Below the pieces are notes generated by a model. That model did not search any database. It was not told the DNA's origin and saw only the letters and a program-made list of their open reading frames with translations. Of a stretch of 10,026 bases of DNA, positions 1 to 7,730 are shown one piece after another (position 1 is the stretch's first letter; each line of letters opens with the position of its first letter). Source of the stretch: Porticoccaceae bacterium. Its GTDB lineage: Bacteria > Pseudomonadota > Gammaproteobacteria > Pseudomonadales > Porticoccaceae. The translations under genes were made by a program, and so were the position numbers. The stretch covers positions 1-10,026 of the forward strand of contig JAUUYV010000027.1 in assembly GCA_030590275.1 (NCBI GenBank), in the 5' to 3' direction.

Positions 1-520
1 GCATGATGCCGGTGATAAACCACTTGCGACCGTTAACGACATACTCGTCGCCGTCTTTGGTAATAGAGCACTGCACATTGGTCGCATCAGAACTGGCAAC
101 GTCGGGCTCGGTCATCGCAAAAGAGGAGCGAATTTCGCCGGCCAGCAATGGTTCCAACCACTGCTGCTTCTGTGCTTCGCTGCCATATTTAATAAACACT
201 TCCATATTGCCGGTATCGGGCGCGTTGCAGTTAAACACGATAGGAGCCCAGAGCACCCGGCCCATAATCTCTGCCAGCGGCGCGTAATCGACATTACTCA
301 GCCCGTCCGAACCCTCATGGGGGGACAGGAACAGATTCCAAAGCCCGGCGGCCCGCGCTTTTGCTTTAAGGTCTTGCAAGATCGGCGGTGTTACCCAGGG
401 ATTGTCGACAGTTTCCATGTATTCGTGAAACTCTCGCTCTACTGGATAAATCTCTTTATTCATAAACTGCTCTAAACGCAGTTTCAGCTCCTCGGCCTTT
501 TCAGAAACATCAAAATTCAT
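1..520 (-). CDS. Acyl-CoA dehydrogenase, ACAD10/11-like (C-terminus beyond window)
   Basis: An open frame of 173 codons runs without a stop from an ATG at 520 to the left edge, so only the N-terminal part is visible. It begins MNFDVSEKAEEL and shows the acyl-CoA dehydrogenase N-terminal helical domain (about residues 1-130) followed by the start of the middle beta domain. The diagnostic segments are FAMTEPDVASSDATN (134-148), which contacts FAD and substrate, and YVVNGRKWFITGI (160-172). Members oxidise acyl-CoA thioesters to 2-enoyl-CoA with FAD in the cytoplasm; the catalytic Glu would lie outside the window. The NAPDTGN segment (99-105) resembles the ACAD10/11 branch, some members of which handle 4-hydroxyacyl-CoAs. 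The start is supported by AGAGGAAG about 8 bases upstream. It lies 123 bp downstream of the phosphatase-like gene on the same strand. The family is secure; the substrate is inference. Confidence 0.93.
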   Translation of the reverse strand, partial: MNFDVSEKAEELKLRLEQFMNKEIYPVEREFHEYMETVDNPWVTPPILQDLKAKARAAGLWNLFLSPHEGSDGLSNVDYAPLAEIMGRVLWAPIVFNCNAPDTGNMEVFIKYGSEAQKQQWLEPLLAGEIRSSFAMTEPDVASSDATNVQCSITKDGDEYVVNGRKWFITGIM

Positions 521-547
521 ACTGGCACTTCCTCTTATCTCAACTCT

Positions 548-561
548 CTATTATTAAATAG
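548..561. repeat. Short inverted repeat upstream of the acyl-CoA dehydrogenase
   Basis: The sequence CTATT-ATTA-AATAG is a perfect inverted repeat with 5-base arms and a 4-base spacer, lying 28 to 41 bases before the dehydrogenase start in an otherwise featureless 123 bp gap (521-643). It could be an operator or part of an AT-rich promoter. No convincing -35/-10 pair was found around it. A repeat this short and AT-rich can arise by chance. Confidence 0.25.
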
Positions 562-643
562 AAACACAAAAATTCTTACTTGCACCGCGCCACGCTGAAA
601 CACACTATCCCAAACACGCCCCCCAAAACAAAGCCCGCTACTT

Positions 644-1345
644 TTACACCATGGTAATCGCGTGCTGACGATCTGTTCGCTCCATATGACCTAACCCATT
701 AAAGGCCCGTAGCGTCAAGCGCTCAGTATTACTTAAAAAGCGGGTCACCGAGGTATTACGAATTTGTAGCATGAGCTCGATAGTTGCATCGTTCGACAAA
801 CCCATGACGTGTTTCATCGCCAAAGACTTGGGGCCTCCAGACGATACGATCAGAACCCTCTCTCCGCTGGATTCAGGCCGCGCTTCATCGAGGCCCGCTA
901 CTACTCGTTGATTAAATTGCTCCCAACTTTCGGTGGTTACGCCTTTGGTTTGGTCATATTTCTGTAGTTCTTCATCCAGCTCACCAACGATCCAGGCCTC
1001 CATAACCTCGCGCAAGATACCCATAAATTCCCGTGCGGTTTTCGGTTCATCAGCACCAGGTTTATTGAGCTGCTGATAGAGGCCCATGACCGGCCGGAAG
1101 GTAAATTCATTAAAACGGGGGTCAACCACAGGCTCGTAATCGATACTCATACCCTCACCGATACCCTGTAGGGTTTCTTTGTGGCGGCGCATATCGCCGA
1201 CGATTACGCGGTCAAAGGACAGATCACGTTCGCGGAGATGTTGACCTAGCCAACGTGCCTGCTCCCAACCGAGGTCAGAAAGCTGGTCGTAATTTTTAGC
1301 ACCCAGCGAGGCCTGGCCATGACGAACAAAATAAATTTCGCTCAT
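644..1345 (-). CDS. Histidine phosphatase superfamily protein with a missing catalytic His
   Basis: From the ATG at 1345 this is a 233-residue cytoplasmic protein of the phosphoglycerate mutase/histidine phosphatase fold. It opens MSEIYFVRHGQAS, giving the phospho-accepting His9 in the RHG motif. MRRHKET (52-58) supplies the second conserved Arg, and FNE (78-80) fits the acidic loop. At the position of the second catalytic His, usually in a VxHGG segment, the protein reads VLIVSSGGP (164-172), with Ser169 replacing His. It may therefore be a weak or altered phosphatase, or a binding protein. A GTG at 1390 would add 15 residues; the ATG is preferred because the beta strand carrying RHG normally sits at the very N-terminus. 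Neither start has a strong ribosome site. It lies just upstream of, and co-directional with, the acyl-CoA dehydrogenase, suggesting a shared transcript and a role in acyl-CoA metabolism. Fold secure, activity uncertain. Confidence 0.88.
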   Translation of the reverse strand: MSEIYFVRHGQASLGAKNYDQLSDLGWEQARWLGQHLRERDLSFDRVIVGDMRRHKETLQGIGEGMSIDYEPVVDPRFNEFTFRPVMGLYQQLNKPGADEPKTAREFMGILREVMEAWIVGELDEELQKYDQTKGVTTESWEQFNQRVVAGLDEARPESSGERVLIVSSGGPKSLAMKHVMGLSNDATIELMLQIRNTSVTRFLSNTERLTLRAFNGLGHMERTDRQHAITMV

Positions 1346-1506
1346 TTTGCAATGCTTACGCCCATCATACGAAGGAATGGCATGGTACACGGCCCCTGAG
1401 AACCTGTCAGTAATCGGCTATCGATTTACTTTTCCGGCTGCGCTCTGTCCGAGAGCTAAGCTGGTTAAACCCCTGATCAATTGCTAGACTTCTCAGTAAT
1501 AGCCTC

Positions 1507-1558
1507 CCAGGGTAATAGTTTTTTGTTGAAAAACAAAAAGATATGGAACCCACCCTGG
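1507..1558. other. Nested inverted repeats in the leader of the binding-protein gene
   Basis: An outer 7-base pair of arms, CCAGGGT (1507-1513) and ACCCTGG (1552-1558), encloses an inner 8-base pair, TTTTTGTT (1520-1527) and AACAAAAA (1532-1539), around a GAAA tetraloop (1528-1531). The structure ends 8 bases before the ATG at 1567. It could fold in the mRNA leader and influence start choice, or the arms could be a protein-binding site. There is no U-tract after the outer stem, so it is not a standard intrinsic terminator. The inner stem is nearly all A/T and weak. Confidence 0.35.
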
Positions 1559-1566
1559 CTGCTTAA

Positions 1567-2604
1567 ATGCCAGTACGGCCATTTATATACCAAGGGAAGG
1601 ATGCAGCGAAATTGTTGGCGCTTAAAACCAGAGAGGGCTTGACCAAACGGTCCTGCAAGATCATCCCCTCTCTTTTTATCACTATTCTTAGCTTTTTGGC
1701 TATTACCCCCCTATTGTGCTTCGCCCCTGTACAAGCAGGTTCCGTTCGACTTCTAGTTTCTGGTGCAGAAAGCTATTACCGCGAGACACAAACTAGCTTC
1801 ACCGATTGCTTACTCGGCCTTTCGCCAGATACCATCATCCGGGTTACCGTAGTGGACGACAACACCTCCGCCGCCGGCGAACCTCCGCCCTGGTCTGAAG
1901 ACATTGTCGTCACCATTGGAACGCTTGCCGCCGAATTCGCGCAAAAGGTCCATACTGGAAAAACCCTCAATTTGTTTCTTACCAATGGCGCCTGGCAGCG
2001 CCTGGCAAATGATTCCCAAAAGCCGCAGACAGCCGCAGTTATACTCGACCAGGCCCCCCACCGTATTATGCTGCTGGCGCAGATACTCGCTCCGCAGGCA
2101 CGCCACGTTGCGACAGTACTGAGTCCCGGTTCCGGCCAAAATCAGAACCAACTGAAACGAACGGCAAAAGGTCTCAAGCTTTCACTGGACACAGAGATCC
2201 TAAGGGAAAAAGATGACCCAATAACCCTTATGTCGCCACTCATTGAAAACAATGATGTATTTATAGCGCTGCCCGATAGCGCAACATTCAACCGGGCCAC
2301 TGCCAAATGGGTGCTCTATTTAGCCTATCGTAGTAATACTCCAGTGATCGGTTTCTCCAAAGCCTATACTGATGCAGGTGCGCTGGCCTCTATTTACTCC
2401 AGCCCCAGCAATATTGGTCGCCACGGCGCGGAAATGACGGCAACAGCCTTGACCAGGCAAGGGAAGCTTGAAGCTGGTCTCCACTCCCCCCGTTACTTCA
2501 CTTTGCGCACTAATCCCAGCGTTGCCAACGCACTGAACATCGAGTTACCGGATGACGCAGCGCTGTACAGGATGTACGAAGCTGCTTTGGCTCAAACGCA
2601 ATGA
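1567..2604 (+). CDS. Secreted ABC-type substrate-binding protein (ABC_sub_bind family)
   Basis: This 345-residue protein carries a signal peptide: basic residues KRSCK (27-31), a hydrophobic run (about 33-54) and a likely cleavage after Ala57 (VQA|GS). No lipobox is present, so it should be soluble in the periplasm. The mature part resembles the ABC_sub_bind (PF04392) two-lobed binding fold: FIALPDSATFN (232-242), PVIGFSKAYTDAGALASIY (259-277) and the closing LRTNPSVANALNIELP segment (313-328). The ligand is unknown; family members are linked to small organic or amino-acid-like solutes. No permease or ATPase lies nearby. Instead the stop overlaps the start of a sensor kinase by ATGA, implying translational coupling and a role as its sensing partner. 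The start is unsure: ATG 1567 lacks a ribosome site and gives a long n-region; TTG 1612 follows AAGGGAAGG by 11 bases; TTG 1639 gives the most compact signal peptide. Confidence 0.85.
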   Translation: MPVRPFIYQGKDAAKLLALKTREGLTKRSCKIIPSLFITILSFLAITPLLCFAPVQAGSVRLLVSGAESYYRETQTSFTDCLLGLSPDTIIRVTVVDDNTSAAGEPPPWSEDIVVTIGTLAAEFAQKVHTGKTLNLFLTNGAWQRLANDSQKPQTAAVILDQAPHRIMLLAQILAPQARHVATVLSPGSGQNQNQLKRTAKGLKLSLDTEILREKDDPITLMSPLIENNDVFIALPDSATFNRATAKWVLYLAYRSNTPVIGFSKAYTDAGALASIYSSPSNIGRHGAEMTATALTRQGKLEAGLHSPRYFTLRTNPSVANALNIELPDDAALYRMYEAALAQTQ

Positions 2605-5285
2605 ACCAGATCCGCAAGGCCGTAGGGCAAAGTTTACAAACCCGATTACTGATAATTGGGGTGCTTCCCCTGTTTTTAATTACCGGTTTATTGACCGCCA
2701 CACACATCTATAATCGACAAACCGATATCAAAGCTATGCTGGACGAGTCCGGCCACCGCATCGCAGAACATCTCTCCCGTACCACAGATTTCGCACTTTT
2801 TACCGGCAATCGCTCATTACTTGTAAGTACTGCTCAATCCATCGAGCAAATGCCCAATATCCGTGGCGTTGCCTTTCTCGACAATAACCGCGAAATACTA
2901 TTGGCCAGCGCCTCTTTTCCACGTTCTGATTTACCCCTGCTACCTGCCCCCCTGAATCACACTCCCCGAGCACACGAGCATTTCTTATTATTCGAAGAAC
3001 CGATCTACACCACGATAGTCGAAGTGGAAGATTACCCTGGTAACGAAGAACTTCTTGTTGCCAAAGAAATCCTGGGTTGGGTTGTAGTCGCGATAGACGC
3101 TAACAATGCTATAAAACAACAGACAGACATACTCTTCACGAGCATAGGTATTGGTGCAGGAGTCCTGGGAACCGCTTTTTTAATGGCGCTTGCATTGGCC
3201 CGTTCGGTAATCACTCCTATCCAGAAACTCACCCATACCGTTGGCGCCCTGGAGCAGGGCGACCTGGAAGCCAGAGCGGTTCCTACCACCAAAGATGAAC
3301 TATCCGTTTTAGCTATGGGTATCAACCACCTCGCAAAATCCGTTAAACGCAGCCAGTCCAACCTGGAACAAAGGGTCGGTACTGCCACATCAGAGCTAAC
3401 CAGGGCCCTGAAGGATTTGCGAAACAAAAACGCAGAGCTTCGAGACGTCACTAGAGAAGCCAAACTTGCAAACCAGAGCAAAAGCGACTTTCTCGCCCGA
3501 ATGAGCCACGAGTTGCGTACACCATTGACTTCCATTCAAGGCTTTGTACGGCTTCTGGAGCAATCTTCCCAAAACCCCAGCGATATGAATTATTGCCAGA
3601 TTATCGATCGAGCGTCAGCTCAGCTGCTAACGATGATTAACGATATCCTTGAATTCACCAAGCTCCAGTCCAGTACTCAGGTGCTAAACAACGAACCCTA
3701 CAAGCTATTTGAATGTATCGAACAACCCATCCAGCTGCTGGCTCCCACCGCCCACGAAAAAGGTGTCGAACTCTATCTTGATTTCGCCTTAAACGTACCC
3801 GAGCACTTAATTGGCGACGCCATGCTGGTGCGACAAATCGTTGCTAACCTGGTCGGTAATGCCATCAAATTTACTGCACAGGGCTATGTCTCGATAAAGG
3901 TTTCACTGGAGAGCCTCGACAAAAATGGGGGAACACAGAACAACACACTGGTGATCTCGGTTGCCGACACCGGCATCGGCGTTAATCCCAACCTCCAGGA
4001 ACAAATCTTTGAAGCCTTTAAACAGGCCGACACCACCATCGCTCGGCGCTTCGGAGGCACAGGACTGGGATTACCCATCGTCAAATCCTACCTGGATATG
4101 CTAGGAGGAGACATACAACTCACCAGCACGGAAGAAGGCGGTTCGTTGTTCAGGGTAAGCATTCCCTTAAACCAGCAAGCGCCTGCTAGTAACCTGGCCA
4201 ACATCCCGGGCCCGGTACTGCTCTATGACATTGATGATCGTAGCCGGAGTGCAAGCCGCAACCTACTGGCCCGCCTAACAGCAGAAATCATGGAAGTCAC
4301 ATCCTTTGATGACATGGTAGACGCCCTCATCGACGAAAAACCGGTAGCTGTCGTTGTAAACTGGTCATTGAATGAGGCCAAACAAGCGCAGGTCAGGGCG
4401 CTAGAATTCATTATCGATACCGCCGCCTGCCCCGTGCTCGTTCAGGCACCACTGCAAATTATCCGCGAGCAGCTAGACCTGGTCCACGAGCACCCGACTG
4501 CTACCTTTATTGCTAAACCTGTGGGATTTAAAGAACTCGAAACATTTCTTATCGGACCTAAACAATCCAACAATGAGAACGAGAAGCAAGAGGATTTACG
4601 CGGTATTTCTGCACTAGTGGCTGAAGATAACGAATTTAGCCGTCTGCTACTTTGCACGCTTCTCGAGCGGGCCGGGGCCCAATACTCTGAAGCAAGAGAT
4701 GGGCGCGAAGCTATCGCTGCCTGCCAGCAAGAGCGCTACGATGTATTACTGGTCGACCTGCACATGCCAGAAATCACCGGTATAGAAGCCATCCGCCAGA
4801 TTCGCCAAAGCGATAATCCGAATAGAAAAACCCCCGTTATTATTTTAACCGCCGATGCTCTCATCGATGAAAGGGAAGAACTCAAACCACTCGGTATCGA
4901 GCGCATCGTCAACAAACCCTTTGACGAACACAAGTTACTAGCAGCACTCTTCGAATTATCGGGACGCAAGAGCTCGCCCTCACCTCACATGCTTGGCAGC
5001 TCTTCCAGTATCCCTAAACAGCACTATTTTTCAGAAATTTATCATCTGCTTGAAAACATTCGCCTTGCACTACGCAACAAAGATGCACATGCCATGGGCG
5101 AGTTTTGCCATCAGCTTACCGGTATTGCAGCAGTTTACCGTCTGGGCGACCTGGATAAGAAAGTGCAACTATTGCATTCCCTGGTACGTGCAGAAGATTT
5201 TGATCCTACAGCAGAACTTCTCGACAATATTCATCGAGAAGCCACCAGGCTACAGGAGGAAGACACTACAGATCCAACGAGTTAA
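2601..5285 (+). CDS. Hybrid sensor histidine kinase, BarA/GacS-like architecture
   Basis: This 894-residue membrane kinase has, in order: a transmembrane helix (about 16-36); a periplasmic sensor region (37-176) resembling the BarA N-terminal domain; a second transmembrane helix (177-202); HAMP (about 200-252); a coiled coil; HisKA with phospho-accepting His303 in MSHELRTPL; HATPase_c with N box NLVGN (416-420), G1 DTGIG (456-460) and G2 GGTGLGL (485-491); a degenerate receiver (about 537-650) with Asn587 where the Asp should be; an intact receiver (about 668-785) with E675/D676, Asp719, Thr750 and Lys772; and a C-terminal Hpt with His837 in HQLTG. A phosphorelay His303-Asp719-His837 to a separate regulator is expected; none is encoded here. 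The gene overlaps the binding-protein gene by 4 bp (ATGA), so ligand-loaded binding protein may act on the periplasmic domain. Orthology to BarA/GacS is not proven; other tripartite kinases share this layout. Confidence 0.93.
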   Translation: MNQIRKAVGQSLQTRLLIIGVLPLFLITGLLTATHIYNRQTDIKAMLDESGHRIAEHLSRTTDFALFTGNRSLLVSTAQSIEQMPNIRGVAFLDNNREILLASASFPRSDLPLLPAPLNHTPRAHEHFLLFEEPIYTTIVEVEDYPGNEELLVAKEILGWVVVAIDANNAIKQQTDILFTSIGIGAGVLGTAFLMALALARSVITPIQKLTHTVGALEQGDLEARAVPTTKDELSVLAMGINHLAKSVKRSQSNLEQRVGTATSELTRALKDLRNKNAELRDVTREAKLANQSKSDFLARMSHELRTPLTSIQGFVRLLEQSSQNPSDMNYCQIIDRASAQLLTMINDILEFTKLQSSTQVLNNEPYKLFECIEQPIQLLAPTAHEKGVELYLDFALNVPEHLIGDAMLVRQIVANLVGNAIKFTAQGYVSIKVSLESLDKNGGTQNNTLVISVADTGIGVNPNLQEQIFEAFKQADTTIARRFGGTGLGLPIVKSYLDMLGGDIQLTSTEEGGSLFRVSIPLNQQAPASNLANIPGPVLLYDIDDRSRSASRNLLARLTAEIMEVTSFDDMVDALIDEKPVAVVVNWSLNEAKQAQVRALEFIIDTAACPVLVQAPLQIIREQLDLVHEHPTATFIAKPVGFKELETFLIGPKQSNNENEKQEDLRGISALVAEDNEFSRLLLCTLLERAGAQYSEARDGREAIAACQQERYDVLLVDLHMPEITGIEAIRQIRQSDNPNRKTPVIILTADALIDEREELKPLGIERIVNKPFDEHKLLAALFELSGRKSSPSPHMLGSSSSIPKQHYFSEIYHLLENIRLALRNKDAHAMGEFCHQLTGIAAVYRLGDLDKKVQLLHSLVRAEDFDPTAELLDNIHREATRLQEEDTTDPTS

Positions 5286-5308
5286 GACAAGGCCCGTCGC
5301 CATTGCCT

Positions 5309-6478
5309 TCAAACCAGGCGCACTCTTTTAACACCCTCAATCTCCTCAATAGCAGCAACAATGCGCTGATCGGGGACTTCTTCCACATCGACAATATTGT
5401 AAGCAACATCACCCCGGCTCTTGTTAACCAGATCGATGACATTGTTATTACAATCGGAAATCACCGCCAGCACCTGACTCAACACTTTTGGTACATTGGC
5501 GTTACTGACAGTAATTCGATGGCCACCATTACGACCCATAGTCGTAGTGGGGAAATTAACCGAATTGCGAATATTGCCGTTTTCCAGAAAGTCCATCAGT
5601 TGATCTGCTGCCATAACCGCACAATTCTCTTCTGCTTCCTCGGTACTCGCGCCAATATGTGGCATCGCAACAACATTATCTCGGCCCAATAACGATGGCA
5701 CCGGAAAGTCAGTAACAAACCGACGCAACTGACCACTTTCAAGTGCAGCAACCACAGCGCCGGTATCGACAATTTCCTCGCGAGCAAAATTTAGCAGTGC
5801 AGCGCCGCTTTTTAAGCCACGAAGAGTCTCAGAATTAATCATGTGCTTAGTAACTTCTAGCGCAGGCACGTGAAGAGTCACGTAATCAGAGCGGGCGAGT
5901 AAGCTTTGCAGATTGTCCATTTTCTCAACGCTGCTGGACAAGCGCCACGCTGCCTCCACTGATAACGCAGGATCATAACCTACCACCTTCATACCCAACT
6001 GAAGCGCCATATTGGCAACAACCGCTCCAATAGCCCCCAGGCCCACCACACCCAATGTCCTTCCGGCTAATTCGCTACCCGCAAATTGTTTTTTCTCTTT
6101 CTCCAGCAGTGCGGCCATCTCGCCGGCATCGGTGATATCAGTCAAACCCTGGACGTAGTTCATGCCGGTAAAAATATCCCGCGAAGCCATCAGCAAACCG
6201 GTAACCACAAGCTCCTTAACCGCGTTAGCATTCGCTCCCGGCGAATTGAAGACCACAATCCCTCGCTCGCTATAGTCCGCCACTGGCACATTATTTACGC
6301 CAGCTCCCGCTCGCGCCACTCCCAGCAACGTCTCCGGCACCGACTCTGAATGAAGTTTCTGGCTACGCAGAATAAAAGCTTCCGGTGTATCAATATCCGC
6401 ACCTACTTCATAGCGCTCGCGAGAGAAGCGATCTAGGCCCTTACTGGATATTTGATTATAGGTCCGTATTTTAAACAT
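5309..6478 (-). CDS. serA: D-3-phosphoglycerate dehydrogenase, short ACT-domain form
   Basis: This 389-residue cytoplasmic enzyme should oxidise 3-phosphoglycerate to 3-phosphohydroxypyruvate with NAD, the first step of serine synthesis. The N-terminal substrate domain includes ARAGAGVNNVPV (55-66). The Rossmann segment is LGVVGLGAIGAVVA (142-155), with YDP (168-170) at the adenosine-ribose position. NFAREEIVD (230-238) carries catalytic Arg233, and MPHIGASTEEAEENC (272-286) carries catalytic His274. The catalytic Glu of E. coli SerA has no clear counterpart: the region reads TDFPVPSLLG (256-265). The TDFP version recalls the 3PGDH-like group of short enzymes in Firmicutes and Bacteroidetes. 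Residues about 319-389 form an ACT domain, suggesting allosteric control. It follows serC by 89 bp on the same strand and converges on the kinase gene with only 23 bp between stops. The AGAAAG ribosome site is weak. Confidence 0.9.
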   Translation of the reverse strand: MFKIRTYNQISSKGLDRFSRERYEVGADIDTPEAFILRSQKLHSESVPETLLGVARAGAGVNNVPVADYSERGIVVFNSPGANANAVKELVVTGLLMASRDIFTGMNYVQGLTDITDAGEMAALLEKEKKQFAGSELAGRTLGVVGLGAIGAVVANMALQLGMKVVGYDPALSVEAAWRLSSSVEKMDNLQSLLARSDYVTLHVPALEVTKHMINSETLRGLKSGAALLNFAREEIVDTGAVVAALESGQLRRFVTDFPVPSLLGRDNVVAMPHIGASTEEAEENCAVMAADQLMDFLENGNIRNSVNFPTTTMGRNGGHRITVSNANVPKVLSQVLAVISDCNNNVIDLVNKSRGDVAYNIVDVEEVPDQRIVAAIEEIEGVKRVRLV

Positions 6479-6524
6479 GATTCTTTCTGCTTATTTCCTA
6501 ATGAATATTAAATTGCCCGGCTAT

Positions 6525-6555
6525 TATCCGGCATCCTTCTACGTATCCGGCGTCC
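6525..6555. repeat. 12-base direct repeat in the serC-serA gap
   Basis: TATCCGGCATCC (6525-6536) and TATCCGGCGTCC (6544-6555) differ at one base and start 19 bases apart, close to two helical turns. They occupy the centre of the 89 bp gap upstream of the phosphoglycerate dehydrogenase. Such spacing fits two binding sites for one regulator on the same DNA face, but no known motif was recognised and no clear promoter was found in the gap. Confidence 0.35.
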
Positions 6556-6567
6556 GTGCCTATGCAA

Positions 6568-7695
6568 CTACGAAACACTTTGACCGTAAGCCCAGCTTAA
6601 CCAGGGCATCAAGGCCTCCAGATCGCTGGCCTCGACGGTCGCCCCACACCAAATTCGCAGGCCTGCCGGAGCATCCCGATAGGCACCAATATCGTAGGCT
6701 ACGCCTTCAGTGTCTAGCAACTTCGCTATTGCCTTGACCTGATCATCCGCCGCATCCACAACCAGACACACACTGGTGTTAGAGCGTGTGTCCGGGTTAA
6801 CCGCAAGAAAATCAATCCAGTCATTCTCCGACACAAAGGCTTCGATCACCTTTAAGTTGGCCTGGGATTTAGCGATGGCCGCCTTTGTTCCACCGAGACT
6901 TCGAACCCAAGCCAGGGCATCGAGATAATCCGCGACACATAGCATAGAAGGTGTATTAATAGTTTCACCGCGAAACACACCTTCGATTAACTCATCCTTC
7001 TTGGTCAAACGAAATATTTTTGGTAGCGGCCAGGGCGGACTGTAACTTTGTAAGCGCTCTACTGCTCGAGGACTCAGCACCAACATGCCATGTGCACCCT
7101 CCCCACCCAGGGCTTTCTGCCAGCTAAAGGTTACGACATCGAGCTTATCCCAGCAAAGATCCATGGCAAAGACAGCAGAGGTCGCATCGCAAATAACCAG
7201 ACCATCCCGCTCATCACTGATCCAGTCGCCATCGGGCACTTTTACCCCGGAAGTCGTCCCATTCCAGGTAAACACCACGTCGTGCTGGGGATCCGCCTGC
7301 TGCATGTCCGGCAACTGACCGTAGTCAGCGGTATAAACATTAAGCGCTTCCAACTTTAACTGATCGCGAATATCCGTCACCCAGCCTTTGCCAAAAGATT
7401 CCCAGGCAAACACATCAATTGGGCGCGGTCCCAGCAATGACCACATAGCCATTTCCATCGCACCAGTATCCGATGCAGGTACCACGCCGACCCGATAACC
7501 CTCTGGCAAACCGAGTATTTCCGCCGTATCCGCGCAAACCTTTGCTAACGCTGCCTTACCCACACCGGAACGATGGGAACGACCCAGGGCCTCGGTATCG
7601 AGCTGCGCCAACTTATAACCGGGACGCTTACTACAGGGGCCCGAGGAAAAGTTGGGGTTTAGCGGCTTACGTTGGGGTTTCGCAGCGGTCTTCAT
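6568..7695 (-). CDS. serC: Phosphoserine aminotransferase, Methanosarcina/alphaproteobacterial type
   Basis: From the ATG at 7695 this is a 375-residue PLP enzyme of aminotransferase class V. It should convert 3-phosphohydroxypyruvate and glutamate to phosphoserine and 2-oxoglutarate, the second step of serine synthesis. The N-terminus reads [15 protein letters not shown] (residues 13-27) and is followed by [38 protein letters not shown] and [11 protein letters not shown] form the cofactor pocket, and [18 protein letters not shown] holds the PLP-binding Lys in [14 protein letters not shown] and [14 protein letters not shown] are further family blocks. These motifs match, from memory, the SerC variant of alphaproteobacteria and Methanosarcina (TIGR01365) rather than the E. 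coli type. The frame stays open upstream to 7932, but that extension overlaps the SDR gene and has no family resemblance; AGAGAG lies 8 bases before the ATG at 7695. It is followed by serA. Confidence 0.93.
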   Translation of the reverse strand: MKTAAKPQRKPLNPNFSSGPCSKRPGYKLAQLDTEALGRSHRSGVGKAALAKVCADTAEILGLPEGYRVGVVPASDTGAMEMAMWSLLGPRPIDVFAWESFGKGWVTDIRDQLKLEALNVYTADYGQLPDMQQADPQHDVVFTWNGTTSGVKVPDGDWISDERDGLVICDATSAVFAMDLCWDKLDVVTFSWQKALGGEGAHGMLVLSPRAVERLQSYSPPWPLPKIFRLTKKDELIEGVFRGETINTPSMLCVADYLDALAWVRSLGGTKAAIAKSQANLKVIEAFVSENDWIDFLAVNPDTRSNTSVCLVVDAADDQVKAIAKLLDTEGVAYDIGAYRDAPAGLRIWCGATVEASDLEALMPWLSWAYGQSVS

Positions 7696-7730
7696 AGGCA
7701 CTCTCTGTGTCCTGGGAGACGATCCTCGCA

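Noticed and set aside
644..1345. The phosphatase-fold protein as the missing phosphoserine phosphatase of the serine pathway
   Set aside because: Some histidine phosphatases do this job, but the gene is far from serC/serA, pairs with an acyl-CoA dehydrogenase, and lacks the second catalytic His.
5289..5309. Possible bidirectional terminator AAGGC-N11-GCCTT between the convergent kinase and serA genes
   Set aside because: The stem is only 5 pairs with an 11-base loop and no T-run follows on either strand.
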